Assembly: GCF_015291705.1 (NCBI RefSeq)
Contig: NZ_CP030050.1
Span: 682,001-746,000, forward strand
Length of the DNA stretch: 64,000 nt
Source of the DNA: Bradyrhizobium arachidis
GTDB taxonomy: Bacteria > Pseudomonadota > Alphaproteobacteria > Rhizobiales > Xanthobacteraceae
Direction of reading: 5' to 3'
In this document: in pieces, positions 19,219 to 28,683 of the stretch
Layout of the letters: each line of letters opens with the position of its first letter
How positions within the stretch are numbered: the stretch's first letter is position 1
The notes under the pieces: generated by a model
What the model was told of the DNA's origin: nothing
The model's input: only the letters and a program-made list of their open reading frames with translations
Database searches by the model: none
Position numbers and translations under genes: made by a program

Positions 19219-20141
19219 CCAAGCAGATCGAGATCCGCACAGCGTCCGTCCTGGGAAGCAACATGGCCTATCGCGAGGCGGGCGCGGAAGGCGCGCCGGT
19301 CGCGCTGTTCCTGCACGGCAATCCGACCTCGTCGCACATCTGGCGCAACATTTTGCCGCTGGTGTCGCCGGTCGCGCATTGCATCGCGCCAGACCTCATC
19401 GGCTTCGGCCAGTCCGGCAAGCCCGACATCGCCTACCGCTTCTTCGATCATGTCCGCTATCTCGACGCGTTGATCGACGAGCTCGGCATCTCCTCGGCCT
19501 ATCTCGTCGCGCAGGACTGGGGCACCGCGCTCGCATTCCATCTCGCCGCGCGCAGGCCTGAGCTCGTGCGCGGACTTGCCTTCATGGAGTTCATCCGGCC
19601 GATGCCGACCTGGCAGGATTTCCACCACACCGATGTCCCGGAGGAGCAGGATCACGCCGAGGCGGCGCGGGCCGTGTTTCGCAAGTTCAGGACGCCGGGC
19701 GAGGGCGAGGCCATGATCCTCGAGGCGAACGCCTTCGTCGAGCGCGTCTTGCCCGGCGGCATCGTGCGCAAGCTCGCCGAGGACGAAATGGCGCCCTATC
19801 GCGCGCCGTTCCCGACGCCGGAAAGCCGCCGGCCCGTTCTCGCCTTCCCGCGCGAGCTGCCGATCGCAGGCGAGCCTGCCGATGTCTACGCGACGCTGCA
19901 ATCCGCGCATGCGGCGCTGGCCGCATCATCCTATCCAAAGTTGCTGTTTTCGGGCACTCCCGGCGCGCTGGTTGCGCCGGAATTCGCCGAGCGGTTCGCG
20001 GCCTGGCTGAAGCACTGCGCGCTGGTCCGGCTGGGCGCGGGATTGCACTTTCTCCAGGAAGATCATCCTGAGGCGATCGGCCGCTCCGTCGCAGGCTGGA
20101 TCGCCGGCATCGAGGCGATGCGTCCGCAGCTCGCGGCCTGA
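19215..20141 (+). CDS. dhaA: Haloalkane dehalogenase (DbjA-like)
   Basis: An alpha/beta-hydrolase of 308 residues that hydrolyses carbon-halogen bonds to alcohol and halide. From memory it matches DbjA of Bradyrhizobium very closely over the whole length. Catalytic residues sit at the expected places: nucleophile Asp101 in VAQDWGTALAF, Glu125 in FMEFIRPMPTW, His278 in GLHFLQEDH, and halide-binding Asn36 (HGNPTSSH) and Trp102. The segment PDLIGFGQSGKPDIAYRF is diagnostic of the family. There is no signal peptide, so it is cytoplasmic. It is translated by coupling with tetR. Confidence 0.95.
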   Translation: MTKQIEIRTASVLGSNMAYREAGAEGAPVALFLHGNPTSSHIWRNILPLVSPVAHCIAPDLIGFGQSGKPDIAYRFFDHVRYLDALIDELGISSAYLVAQDWGTALAFHLAARRPELVRGLAFMEFIRPMPTWQDFHHTDVPEEQDHAEAARAVFRKFRTPGEGEAMILEANAFVERVLPGGIVRKLAEDEMAPYRAPFPTPESRRPVLAFPRELPIAGEPADVYATLQSAHAALAASSYPKLLFSGTPGALVAPEFAERFAAWLKHCALVRLGAGLHFLQEDHPEAIGRSVAGWIAGIEAMRPQLAA

Positions 20142-20253
20142 GAGGCGCAGGCCGCCCTTGGTGGCCGCTCCAAGAGGCCCCAAGGCAATGCCTTGGCGTG
20201 GCGAAGCGTCAGGTGAGGGTTTTCTCCTCTGGGGGCCCTCGATTACGGAGATA

Positions 20254-20290
20254 CCCTCTCCCCAACCCTCCCCCGCAAGCGGGGGAGGGA
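20254..20290. repeat. Partial GC-rich intergenic repeat (CCCTCTCCCC...GGGGGAGGG)
   Basis: A single hairpin half of the family at 18353-18497: CCCTCTCCCCAACC then CCCCCGCAAGCGGGGGAGGG. The gap 20142-20757 is over 600 bp. It holds this repeat, a short unsupported frame (20458-20757) and presumably the promoter for the gene at 20758. No RNA gene is recognised in it. Confidence 0.65.
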
Positions 20291-20757
20291 GCATACCTCC
20301 GTCGTGGCGTGCCTGGGATCAGAGTGTTGCGCTGCGGTGCACGCCCGCGATCTCCGCAGCCTGTCGGCGCGCCGGAAAATCTGTGTACGCCTTTCGCCCT
20401 CTTTCAACCGGCAGGCGCGCCCCATAGATTGATTTCGGCTTAAGGCGTGACGGAACATTGTGCGGCCGAAATCATCAAAACTTCATGGCGCTTGCGCAGG
20501 ATTGCCATGGAGATTCGCCTCGAGCCTTGCCGCCGAAAGCGCCAAACCGTGCATCCGGAGTCCGCAACGTGCCTAAAACATTGAAGGCACGAGTTTTTGT
20601 TCGAATTGCTGAATTCCACTCGGCCCCAAAACGCGCTAGTGGAGGGGCGGGGGGCATGCGCGATGCCGGAGCCGGCGGCGAGGGTTCGTTGAGTGCCAGT
20701 GCGTCGTCCGCCTGTTCGCCGGCCACCCCGGCCGTTGAAGCGTTGTTCGAGGTCTAG

Positions 20758-21813
20758 ATGCTGGAAGCCATACGCAGGGCGATGTCGTTTCTGCGCCAGA
20801 AGCAAATCCTGCACAAACTTGGAGTTGTGATCAGCGTCGCGGTCATCGGCATCGCTTGCTATGTGCTCTATCACATGCTGCGCGGCATCGACTTCAACGA
20901 AGTCCTCGAGGCGATCAAGAGCACCGAGCCGCGCCAGATTGCGATGGCGGCGCTGTTCGTCGCCGCTGGCTATTTCACCCTGACCTTCTACGACCTGTTC
21001 GCCGTGCGCGCGATCGGCCATTCCCACGTGCCCTATCGCGTCAACGCGCTCGCCGCCTTCACCAGCTATTCGATCGGGCACAATGTCGGCGCCAGCGTCT
21101 TCACCGGCGGCGCGGTGCGCTATCGCATCTATTCGGCCTATGGCCTGAACGCGATCGACGTCGCAAAAATCTGCTTCCTCGCCGGCCTGACCTTCTGGCT
21201 CGGTAATGCCGCCGTGCTCGGCCTCGGCATCTCCTATCATCCGGAGGCTGCCGCCTCGATCGACCAGCTCCCGGCCTGGCTGAACCGCACGCTGGCGATG
21301 ATGATCATCGTGGCCCTTGTCGCCTATGTGGTCTGGGTCTGGACCCAGCCGCGCGTGGTCGGCCGCGGACCCTGGACCGTGGTGCTGCCCGGCGGCCCGC
21401 TGACGCTGCTCCAGATCGCGATCGGCATCGTCGATCTCGGTTTCTGTGCGCTCGCGATGTACGTGCTGGTTCCGGACGAGCCCAATCTCGGCTTCGTTGT
21501 GGTCGCGGTGATCTTCGTCTCGGCGACCCTGCTCGGCTTTGCCAGCCACTCGCCCGGTGGTCTCGGCGTGTTCGATGCCGCCATGCTGGTCGGCCTCTGG
21601 CAGATGGACCGCGAGGAACTCCTCGGCGGCATGCTCCTGTTCCGCGTCCTCTATTATCTGTCCCCCTTCGTCATATCTGTAATCTTGCTGACGTTTCGCG
21701 AAGTTATAATCGGCGCACGATCGAAGCGTTTGCAGCAGGCGGCGCTCAAGCTCGACCCCGGCCCGGCGCGTGAAGCCGCCTATGTGAGAGAGCGCAGCGA
21801 CAGCGGCGCCTGA
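20758..21813 (+). CDS. Lysylphosphatidylglycerol synthase transmembrane-domain-like protein (flippase-type)
   Basis: A 351-residue integral membrane protein with about 8 hydrophobic segments, from VVISVAVIGIACYVLYHML to YYLSPFVISVILLTF. The conserved motifs SIGHNVGASVFTGGAVRYRIYSAYGL and FASHSPGGLGVFDAAMLVGLWQ match the flippase-like half of MprF and the UPF0104 family. It has no cytosolic synthetase domain, so it is not a full MprF. It may move a lipid across the inner membrane. It lies 33 bp before phoR and may share its transcript. Confidence 0.82.
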   Translation: MLEAIRRAMSFLRQKQILHKLGVVISVAVIGIACYVLYHMLRGIDFNEVLEAIKSTEPRQIAMAALFVAAGYFTLTFYDLFAVRAIGHSHVPYRVNALAAFTSYSIGHNVGASVFTGGAVRYRIYSAYGLNAIDVAKICFLAGLTFWLGNAAVLGLGISYHPEAAASIDQLPAWLNRTLAMMIIVALVAYVVWVWTQPRVVGRGPWTVVLPGGPLTLLQIAIGIVDLGFCALAMYVLVPDEPNLGFVVVAVIFVSATLLGFASHSPGGLGVFDAAMLVGLWQMDREELLGGMLLFRVLYYLSPFVISVILLTFREVIIGARSKRLQQAALKLDPGPAREAAYVRERSDSGA

Positions 21814-21846
21814 CCTGCGCCGAGCCCATAGGAGAAGCCCGCACCG

Positions 21847-23145
21847 ATGGCGATCGACGCCCCATCGTCTCCCTCAGCGCAGCCCTGGTCCGACCGGCTG
21901 CGCCATTCCACCGTCATCCTGATCGCCGCAGCGCTGGCGCTGTCGGTGGTAGTCTCGCTCGGCGAATTGTCGGTGATGCGCGCTGCGACCGTATTCCTCT
22001 GCATCGCCGCCGCGGCGCTGATCCCCTGGCGGTTGCACGACAATGCCGCCTCGCGCGACGACACCCGCCGCGTCAACCCGGTCGAAAGCGCGGCGGTCGC
22101 CGCAGTGGTCGCCGGCATGCCCGATCCGGCGGTGCTGCTCGACCGCGCCGGCCGCGTCATCCATCTCAATGCCGCAGCCGCCCAGCTCGCGCCGGCGCTG
22201 CGCAAGAACGAGCTCGCCCAGTTCGCACTGCGCTCGCCGGAGATCATCACAGCGCTACGCGAGTCGATCGCGACCACCGAGCCGCGGCGCGCCACCTATC
22301 TCGACCACGTCCCGGTCGACCGCTGGATGGAGCTGATCATCACCCCGGTGCCGGTTCCAACCAGCTTCGGCGGCGCCGACAAATGCATGCTAATGACTTT
22401 CCACGACCAGACGCCGCTGCGCCGGGTCGAGGAGATGCGCGCCGACTTCGTCGCCAATGCCAGCCACGAGCTGCGCACGCCGCTCGCCGCGCTGTCCGGC
22501 TTCATCGATACGCTGCAAGGCCAGGCCAAGGACGATCCGAAGGCGCGCGAGCGCTTCCTCGGCATCATGCACAACCAGGCCACCCGCATGGCGCGCCTGA
22601 TCGACGACCTGCTGTCGCTGTCGCGCGTTGAATTGTCGGCGCATGTGCGGCCCGACACCCTGGTCGACCTGCTGCCGATCATCTTCCAGGTCGCCGACGG
22701 GCTGGAACCGCTGGCGCGGGAGCGCCAGGTCGAGGTCGAGACCCATCTGCCGGAGACCCCGGTGATGATCGCCGGCGACCGGGAGGAGCTGCTGCGCCTG
22801 TTCGAGAACTTGATCGAGAACGCGCTCAAATACGGCGCCTCGGGCGGACGTGTCATCGTGTCGCTGACGGTTCCGGCAGCCACTGATGGAACTCAGGAAA
22901 TCCGGGTCCTGGTACGCGATTTCGGCCCTGGCATCGCGCCCGAGCACCTGCCGCGCCTGACCGAGCGGTTCTACCGGGTCGATGTCGGCGACAGCCGCTC
23001 GCAGGGCGGGACCGGGCTCGGATTATCGCTGGTGAAACATATTCTTAACCGTCACCGCGGCCGGCTTTTGATCGAAAGCGTGCCCCGGCAGGGCGCCACC
23101 TTCACCGCCTGTTTTCCCCAGGTGAAGACCCTGACACAGAGCTGA
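21847..23145 (+). CDS. phoR: Phosphate regulon sensor histidine kinase
   Basis: A 432-residue inner-membrane kinase. Two N-terminal helices (STVILIAAALALSVVVSLG, ATVFLCIAAAALIPW) are followed by a PAS-like domain (GMPDPAVLLDRAGRVIHLNAAA). The HisKA domain holds the phospho-acceptor His in FVANASHELRTPLAALSGF. The ATPase domain shows N box ENLIENALKYGAS, G1 DFGPGIAPEHLP and G2 GGTGLGLSLVKHIL. The short periplasmic part fits PhoR, which senses phosphate through the Pst-PhoU complex. The gene order phoR-pstSCAB-phoU-phoB supports the assignment. Confidence 0.93.
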   Translation: MAIDAPSSPSAQPWSDRLRHSTVILIAAALALSVVVSLGELSVMRAATVFLCIAAAALIPWRLHDNAASRDDTRRVNPVESAAVAAVVAGMPDPAVLLDRAGRVIHLNAAAAQLAPALRKNELAQFALRSPEIITALRESIATTEPRRATYLDHVPVDRWMELIITPVPVPTSFGGADKCMLMTFHDQTPLRRVEEMRADFVANASHELRTPLAALSGFIDTLQGQAKDDPKARERFLGIMHNQATRMARLIDDLLSLSRVELSAHVRPDTLVDLLPIIFQVADGLEPLARERQVEVETHLPETPVMIAGDREELLRLFENLIENALKYGASGGRVIVSLTVPAATDGTQEIRVLVRDFGPGIAPEHLPRLTERFYRVDVGDSRSQGGTGLGLSLVKHILNRHRGRLLIESVPRQGATFTACFPQVKTLTQS

Positions 23146-23172
23146 AAGCTAAACGATTTCAATCGTTTGACT

Positions 23173-23206
23173 GTGTCATCCGACTGTCACGAAACCTTCG
23201 TAAAAG
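23173..23206 (+). promoter_or_regulatory. Pho box and -10 element of the pst operon
   Basis: Two 7-bp half-sites GTGTCAT (23173-23179) and CTGTCAC (23184-23190) are separated by the 4-bp CCGA, the PhoB recognition pattern. A -10 like TAAAAG starts at 23201, ten bases after the box, the usual distance. This should drive pstS and downstream genes under phosphate starvation. Just upstream (23151-23168) is a further inverted repeat AAACGATT/AATCGTTT. Confidence 0.85.
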
Positions 23207-23289
23207 CACAGCCGACTGCTCCTAAAGGGGCGGCGCGGGGAGCGCGATCGGGCGCGGATGGCGCTTCGCTCCCCTGTATGGAGACCAGC

Positions 23290-24303
23290 ATGAATTTCAT
23301 CAAAACTATCGTCGCTGCTGGCTTGGTCGCCGCAACGACGACGGCGGCGTTCGCTGCCGATATCACGGGTGCCGGCGCGACTTTCCCGTTCCCGATCTAT
23401 TCGAAGTGGGCTGACGCCTACAAGAAGGAGACCGGCAACGGTCTGAACTATCAGTCGATCGGTTCCGGCGGCGGCATCAAGCAGATTCAGGCCAAAACCG
23501 TGACCTTCGGCGCCAGCGACGCGCCGCTCAAGGCCGAGCAGCTCGAGAAGGACGGCCTCGTTCAGTGGCCGATGGTGATGGGCGCGATCGTCCCCGTCGT
23601 CAACCTCGAGGGCGTCAAGGCCGGCGAGCTCGTGTTCGACGGCGAGACCCTCGCCAACATCTATCTCGGCAAGATCACCAAGTGGGACGACGCCGCGATC
23701 AAGAAGCTCAATCCGAACGTGAAGCTGCCGTCGGACGCGATCACCGTGGTCCGCCGCTCGGACGGCTCGGGCACCACCTTCAACTTCACCAACTACCTCT
23801 CCAAGGCCAGCGCGGACTGGAAGAGCAAGGTCGGTGAGGGCACCGCGGTCGAATGGCCGGTCGGCGTCGGCGCCAAGGGCAACGAAGGCGTGTCGGGCAA
23901 CATCAGCCAGACCAAGAACTCGATCGGCTATGTCGAGTACGCCTATGCCAAGCAGAACAAGCTGACCTACACCGGTCTCGTCAACAAGTCCGGCAAGCCG
24001 GTTCAGCCGACTGTCGAAGCCTTCCAGGCGGCCGCTTCGAACGCCGACTGGGCCAAGGCTCCCGGCTACTACGTCATCCTGACCGACCAGCCCGGCGACA
24101 AGTCCTGGCCGATCACCGCGGCGACCTTCATCCTGATGCACAAGGAGCCGGCTGATAAGGTGGCGTCGAAGGAAGCCATCAAGTTCTTCACCTGGGCGTT
24201 CAAGAACGGCGCCAAGGCGGCCGAGGAGCTCGACTATATCCCGATGCCCGAGAGCGTCGTGAAGCTGATCGAGAAGACCTGGTCGGCCGACATCAAGAGC
24301 TAA
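23290..24303 (+). CDS. pstS: Phosphate ABC transporter substrate-binding protein
   Basis: A periplasmic phosphate-binding protein of 337 residues. The signal peptide ends TTTAAFA before [18 protein letters not shown], the classic PstS mature start. The phosphate-binding loops are visible in [25 protein letters not shown] and [19 protein letters not shown]. The ATG at 23290 has GGAG six bases upstream; a longer frame from 23167 would cover the Pho box. It is the first gene of the PhoB-driven operon and is followed by a strong stem-loop before pstC. Confidence 0.97.
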   Translation: MNFIKTIVAAGLVAATTTAAFAADITGAGATFPFPIYSKWADAYKKETGNGLNYQSIGSGGGIKQIQAKTVTFGASDAPLKAEQLEKDGLVQWPMVMGAIVPVVNLEGVKAGELVFDGETLANIYLGKITKWDDAAIKKLNPNVKLPSDAITVVRRSDGSGTTFNFTNYLSKASADWKSKVGEGTAVEWPVGVGAKGNEGVSGNISQTKNSIGYVEYAYAKQNKLTYTGLVNKSGKPVQPTVEAFQAAASNADWAKAPGYYVILTDQPGDKSWPITAATFILMHKEPADKVASKEAIKFFTWAFKNGAKAAEELDYIPMPESVVKLIEKTWSADIKS

Positions 24304-24321
24304 GCTCTCCTGTTCCGGAAG

Positions 24322-24348
24322 GCGGCGCGGCTGCGAAAGCCGCGCCGC
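24322..24348 (+). promoter_or_regulatory. Stem-loop between pstS and pstC
   Basis: GCGGCGCGGCT and AGCCGCGCCGC form a perfect 11-bp stem around a GCGAA loop, flanked by TCCGGA on both sides. There is no T-run, so it is more likely a 3'-end stabiliser of pstS mRNA or partial attenuator than a full terminator. The 157-bp pstS-pstC gap holds nothing else recognised. Confidence 0.7.
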
Positions 24349-24460
24349 TGGTCCGGAGCTCTCGCGAACGATCGTTCTCCGGGCCGGTGCCGCAATGGCG
24401 AACCATCCGGGGCACGCGACAGCAACTTAAAAAAACGTATAGTCAGTACAGGGGATCGGC

Positions 24461-25459
24461 GTGGCAGAGATGGCTGTCGAGAGCAATGTAGTAGATGCCG
24501 CCGGACCGTATGATCGCGCCAAGGCATTGAGCGCGTTCAAGCTCGGTGACCTCACCTTCTACTGGATCACGCGCCTCAGCGCGATCTCCGTGCTGCTGAT
24601 CCTCGGCGGCATCATTGTTTCGCTGATCGTCGGTGCCTTCCCGGCGATGAAGGAATACGGCCTCTCGTTCCTGTGGACGCAGCGCTGGGCGCCGTCGGCA
24701 GATCCCCCCGTGCTCGGCGCGCTCGGCCCGATCTACGGCACGCTCGTCACCTCGTTCATCGCGATGCTGATCGCCATTCCGGTTGGACTTGGCATCGCCA
24801 TCTTCCTCACCGAGCTCTGCCCGCAATGGGCGCGCCGCCCGATCGGCATGGCGATCGAGCTGCTCGCCGGCATCCCCTCGATCATCTACGGCATGTGGGG
24901 CTTCTTCGTGCTGGGCCCGTTCCTGGCCAACACCTTCCAGCCGTTCATGATCAAGATCTTCGACGGCATCCCCGTGCTTGGCGCGATCTTCGCAGGTCCC
25001 CCGTCCTATCTCAGCCTGTTCAACGCCTCGCTGATCCTCGCCATCATGGTGCTGCCCTTCATCACCTCGATCTCGGTCGACGTGTTCAAGACGGTGCCGC
25101 CGGTGCTCAAGGAAGCCGCCTACGGCGTCGGCTGCACCACCTGGGAAGTCGTCCGCAGCGTCGTGATCCCCTACACCCGCGTCGGCGTCATCGGCGGCGT
25201 CATGCTGGCGCTCGGCCGCGCGCTCGGCGAGACCATGGCGGTGACCTTCATCATCGGCAACTCGTTCCGCATCTCCTCGTCGATCTTCGCCCCGGGCACC
25301 ACGATCTCGGCGGCGATCGCGTCCGAGTTCGCCGAAAGCGACGGCCTGCACCAGTCCGGCCTGATCCTGCTCGGCCTCCTGCTGTTCGTGCTGACATTCT
25401 TCGTGCTCGCAGCCGCGCGCCTGATGCTGCTGCGTCTCGAAAAGAAGGCGGGGAAGTAA
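24461..25459 (+). CDS. pstC: Phosphate ABC transporter permease PstC
   Basis: A 332-residue inner-membrane permease with about six helices. The conserved EAA loop is [29 protein letters not shown], here spanning the expected Gly for contact with Pst[18 protein letters not shown] and [17 protein letters not shown] are PstC signatures. The GTG start at 24461 has AGGGGA upstream; an ATG at 24470 is a possible alternative. The next gene begins one base after the stop. Confidence 0.95.
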   Translation: MAEMAVESNVVDAAGPYDRAKALSAFKLGDLTFYWITRLSAISVLLILGGIIVSLIVGAFPAMKEYGLSFLWTQRWAPSADPPVLGALGPIYGTLVTSFIAMLIAIPVGLGIAIFLTELCPQWARRPIGMAIELLAGIPSIIYGMWGFFVLGPFLANTFQPFMIKIFDGIPVLGAIFAGPPSYLSLFNASLILAIMVLPFITSISVDVFKTVPPVLKEAAYGVGCTTWEVVRSVVIPYTRVGVIGGVMLALGRALGETMAVTFIIGNSFRISSSIFAPGTTISAAIASEFAESDGLHQSGLILLGLLLFVLTFFVLAAARLMLLRLEKKAGK

Positions 25460-25460
25460 C

Positions 25461-26306
25461 ATGAACCCGATTTACGCACGCCGCCGCCGCATGGACATCG
25501 TCATCCGCGCGCTCTGCCTCGCCGCCGCCGCCTTCGGCGTCACCTGGCTCGCGCTGATCCTGCTGACGCTGTTCTACAACGGCCTGACCGGGCTCAACCT
25601 CCAGGTCTTCACCGAAAACACCCCGCCGCCCGGCTCGACCGAGGGCGGCCTACTCAACGCCATCGTCGGCTCGGTGATCATGACCGTGCTCGGCGTCGGC
25701 ATCGGCGCGCCGCTCGGCATGTTCGCCGGTACCTATCTCGCCGAGTACGGCCGCAACGACAAGCTGACCTCGGTGATCCGCTTCATCAACGACATCCTGC
25801 TGTCGGCGCCCTCGATCATCATCGGCCTGTTCATCTACGGCGCTGTGGTGGTGCCGATGCGCGGCTTCTCGGCGATCGCCGGCTGCCTCGCGCTCGCCGT
25901 GATCGTCATTCCGGTGGTGCTGCGCACGACTGAGGACATGCTGCTGCTGGTGCCGAACGCATTGCGCGAGGCGGCCTCCGCGCTCGGCCTGCCGCGTTCG
26001 CTGGTGATCAAGCGCATCGCCTATCGCGCCGCGCGCTCGGGCCTCATCACCGGCGTGATGCTGGCCACCGCCCGCGTCGCCGGCGAGACCGCGCCGCTGC
26101 TCTTCACCGCGCTGTCGAACCAGTTCTTCAGCCTGAGCCTGAACAAGACGATGGCCAACCTGCCGGTGACCATCAACAACTTCGTGCAGAGCCCCTACGC
26201 CTACTGGAAGCAGCTCGCCTGGAGCGGCGCCCTGCTGATCACGTTGACCGTGCTTGCCCTGAACATTGGCGCGCGCATCCTGAGCGCCGAGAGGACCGCA
26301 AAATGA
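25461..26306 (+). CDS. pstA: Phosphate ABC transporter permease PstA
   Basis: A 281-residue permease with six membrane segments. Key blocks are [44 protein letters not shown] (EAA loop) and [17 protein letters not shown]. It forms the channel with PstC. It starts one base after the pstC stop and its own stop overlaps the pstB start (ATGA), indicating tight coupling. Confidence 0.95.
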   Translation: MNPIYARRRRMDIVIRALCLAAAAFGVTWLALILLTLFYNGLTGLNLQVFTENTPPPGSTEGGLLNAIVGSVIMTVLGVGIGAPLGMFAGTYLAEYGRNDKLTSVIRFINDILLSAPSIIIGLFIYGAVVVPMRGFSAIAGCLALAVIVIPVVLRTTEDMLLLVPNALREAASALGLPRSLVIKRIAYRAARSGLITGVMLATARVAGETAPLLFTALSNQFFSLSLNKTMANLPVTINNFVQSPYAYWKQLAWSGALLITLTVLALNIGARILSAERTAK

Positions 26307-27121
26307 GCGATATGTCAGTTACCGTCAGTACGCCCGTTCAGCACGGCTCGCAGCCGCTACCCGATGCCCCGGCCAAGGTGACGGTGCGCAACCTCAACTT
26401 CTATTACGGCGAGCATCACGCGCTGAAGAACATCAACCTGACGCTCGGCACCAACCGCGTCACGGCGTTCATCGGCCCGTCGGGCTGCGGCAAGTCGACC
26501 CTGCTGCGCATCTTCAACCGGATGTACGACCTCTATCCGGGCCAGCGCGTCACCGGTCAGTTGATGCTCGACCAGACCAACATCCTCGACCCCAAGCTGG
26601 ACCTCAACCTGCTGCGCGCCCGCGTTGGCATGGTGTTCCAGAAGCCGACGCCGTTCCCGATGACGATCTACGAGAACATCGCGTTCGGCATCCGCCTCTA
26701 CGAGAAGATATCGAAGTCCGAGATGGACGACCGCGTCGAGAAGGCGCTGCGCGGTGGCGCCCTCTGGAACGAGGTCAAGGACAAGCTCAACGCGTCCGGC
26801 CTGTCGCTCTCGGGCGGCCAGCAGCAGCGCCTCTGCATCGCCCGCACCGTCGCGGTGCGGCCCGAGGTGATCCTGTTCGACGAGCCCTGCTCGGCACTGG
26901 ACCCGATCTCGACCGCCAAGGTCGAGGAGTTGATCCAGGAGCTGTCCGAGAACTACACCATCGCGATCGTCACCCACAATATGCAGCAGGCGGCCCGCGT
27001 CTCTGACAAGACCGCCTTCATGTATCTTGGCGAGCTGATCGAGTTCGACGACACCAGCAAGATCTTCACGTCGCCGAGCGATCGGCGGACGCAGGATTAC
27101 ATCACCGGCCGGTTCGGCTGA
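26303..27121 (+). CDS. pstB: Phosphate ABC transporter ATP-binding protein
   Basis: A 272-residue cytoplasmic ATPase that powers PstCA. Walker A is GPSGCGKST, the ABC signature is [17 protein letters not shown], and Walker [14 protein letters not shown] is followed by the switch His in [13 protein letters not shown]. The N-terminal extension of about 25 residues precedes [17 protein letters not shown]. The start overlaps the pstA stop. Confidence 0.97.
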   Translation: MSDMSVTVSTPVQHGSQPLPDAPAKVTVRNLNFYYGEHHALKNINLTLGTNRVTAFIGPSGCGKSTLLRIFNRMYDLYPGQRVTGQLMLDQTNILDPKLDLNLLRARVGMVFQKPTPFPMTIYENIAFGIRLYEKISKSEMDDRVEKALRGGALWNEVKDKLNASGLSLSGGQQQRLCIARTVAVRPEVILFDEPCSALDPISTAKVEELIQELSENYTIAIVTHNMQQAARVSDKTAFMYLGELIEFDDTSKIFTSPSDRRTQDYITGRFG

Positions 27122-27132
27122 GGAGACGGGAT

Positions 27133-27849
27133 ATGGGTTCTGAACATACCGCAAAGGCCTTCGACACCGACCTCCAGGAGCTCACGCGCCTGGTCGCCGA
27201 GATGGGCGGCCTCGCTGAGCGCATGATAGTCGATTCCGTCGACGCGCTGATCCGCCGCGACGTCGCGCTCGGCCAGCGCGTGGTCGCGACCGACGCCGAG
27301 ATCGACGCGCTCCAGAAGAAGATCGAGGAGCGCGCCGTTCTCACCATCGCCCGTCGCCAGCCGATGGCGGTGGACCTGCGCGAAATCGTCGGCGCGATGC
27401 GCGTCGCGACCGATCTCGAGCGCATCGGCGACCTCGCCAAGAACATGGGCAAGCGCGTCGCGGCGCTGGAGACGGACTTCCATCCGCTCAAGCTGTTCCG
27501 CGGCCTCGAGCACATGACCGACCTCGTGCAGCAGCAGGTCAAGTCGGTGCTGGACGCCTACGCCGCGCACGACCTGCCGGCGGCGATGGCGGTGTGGAAG
27601 GGCGACGAGGAAGTCGACGCCATCTGCACCTCGCTGTTCCGCGAGCTCCTCACCTACATGATGGAGGATCCGCGCAACATCTCGTTCTGCATCCACCTGA
27701 TGTTCTGCGCCAAGAACATCGAGCGCATCGGTGACCATGCCACCAACATCGCCGAGACCGTGTTCTACATGATCGAGGGCCAGGCGATCACCGACAAGCG
27801 GCCGAAGGGTGACATGACGACCTTTGCCACAACGGTCCCGAATAGCTGA
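27133..27849 (+). CDS. phoU: Phosphate signalling complex protein PhoU
   Basis: A 238-residue all-helical cytoplasmic protein with two PhoU repeats. The first has DLQELTRLVAEMGGLAERMI and DLREIVGAMRVATDLERIGDLAKN. The second has FCIHLMFCAKNIERIGDHATNIAETVFYM. The ExxRxGD-type metal-binding motif is present in both repeats. It links Pst transport status to PhoR. It is followed after 22 bp by phoB. Confidence 0.96.
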   Translation: MGSEHTAKAFDTDLQELTRLVAEMGGLAERMIVDSVDALIRRDVALGQRVVATDAEIDALQKKIEERAVLTIARRQPMAVDLREIVGAMRVATDLERIGDLAKNMGKRVAALETDFHPLKLFRGLEHMTDLVQQQVKSVLDAYAAHDLPAAMAVWKGDEEVDAICTSLFRELLTYMMEDPRNISFCIHLMFCAKNIERIGDHATNIAETVFYMIEGQAITDKRPKGDMTTFATTVPNS

Positions 27850-27871
27850 AGAGTCAAGGAGCGACGACACC

Positions 27872-28579
27872 ATGGGCGCACGCATTATGGTGGTTGAAGA
27901 CGAGGAAGCTCTCACCGAGCTGCTTCGCTACAACCTCGAAGGCGACGGCTATGACGTCGAGACGGTGATGCGCGGCGACGACGCCGACACCCGTCTCAAA
28001 GAACACATCCCCGACCTGATCGTGCTCGACTGGATGCTGCCGGGCCTCTCCGGCATCGAGCTGTGCCGGCGGCTGCGCACCCGCCCGGAGACCAAGCAGC
28101 TGCCGATCATCATGCTCACCGCGCGCGGCGAGGAGAGCGAGCGGGTGCGGGGGCTTGCGACTGGCGCCGACGATTACATCGTCAAGCCGTTCTCGGTGCC
28201 GGAGCTGCTGGCGCGCGTGAAGGGCCTGCTCAGGCGCGCAAGCCCGGAGCGGCTCGCCACCGTGCTCGCCTATGGCGACATCGAGCTCGACCGCGACAAG
28301 CGCCGCGTCGCGCGCTCGGGCCGGCCGATCGATCTCGGCCCGACCGAATATCGCCTGCTGGAGTTCTTCCTCGAGCATCCGGGCCGCGTGTTCTCGCGCG
28401 AGCAGCTGCTCGACAGCGTCTGGGGCCGTGACATCTACATCGACGAACGCACCGTCGACGTGCATATCGGCCGCCTGCGCAAGCTGCTCAATCTCGGTCG
28501 TGAGCAGGACCCGATCCGCACTGTCCGCGGCGCCGGCTACGCGCTCGACGACCGCTTTGCGAAGGCGGAGCAGACGTAA
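27872..28579 (+). CDS. phoB: Phosphate regulon response regulator PhoB
   Basis: A 235-residue OmpR-family response regulator. The receiver domain has acidic pocket VVEDEE, phospho-acceptor Asp53 in IVLDWMLPGLSG, and the conserved Lys in DDYIVKPFSVPELLAR. The C-terminal winged helix reads LGPTEYRLLEFFLEHPGRVF and DERTVDVHIGRLRKLL. The ATG has AAGGAG upstream; the longer frame from 27824 overlaps phoU. As the last gene of the operon behind the Pho box it should be autoregulated. A strong terminator follows. Confidence 0.96.
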   Translation: MGARIMVVEDEEALTELLRYNLEGDGYDVETVMRGDDADTRLKEHIPDLIVLDWMLPGLSGIELCRRLRTRPETKQLPIIMLTARGEESERVRGLATGADDYIVKPFSVPELLARVKGLLRRASPERLATVLAYGDIELDRDKRRVARSGRPIDLGPTEYRLLEFFLEHPGRVFSREQLLDSVWGRDIYIDERTVDVHIGRLRKLLNLGREQDPIRTVRGAGYALDDRFAKAEQT

Positions 28580-28602
28580 GAACGATTGCAAGCGAGCAAA
28601 AT

Positions 28603-28630
28603 AAAAGCGCGCCAAGTGGCGCGCTTTTTT
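28603..28630 (+). terminator. Rho-independent terminator after phoB
   Basis: Stem GCGCGCC / GGCGCGC with loop AAGT is followed by six T. Preceding A residues extend the stem, so it can also act on the opposite strand for gcrA, whose stop is at 28684. Confidence 0.92.
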
Positions 28631-28683
28631 ATGTCACGGGTCGTCCCGGCCGCGTGCCGGGACGATGTCGTTTGAAGCAGCGT

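Noticed and set aside
20458..20757. 99-codon frame ending directly before the flippase-like gene
   Set aside because: Starts with TTG, has low-complexity Ala/Ser composition, no motif and no convincing ribosome site.
23176..24141. Minus-strand frame opposite pstS
   Set aside because: PstS is unmistakable and the opposite frame would cross the Pho box.
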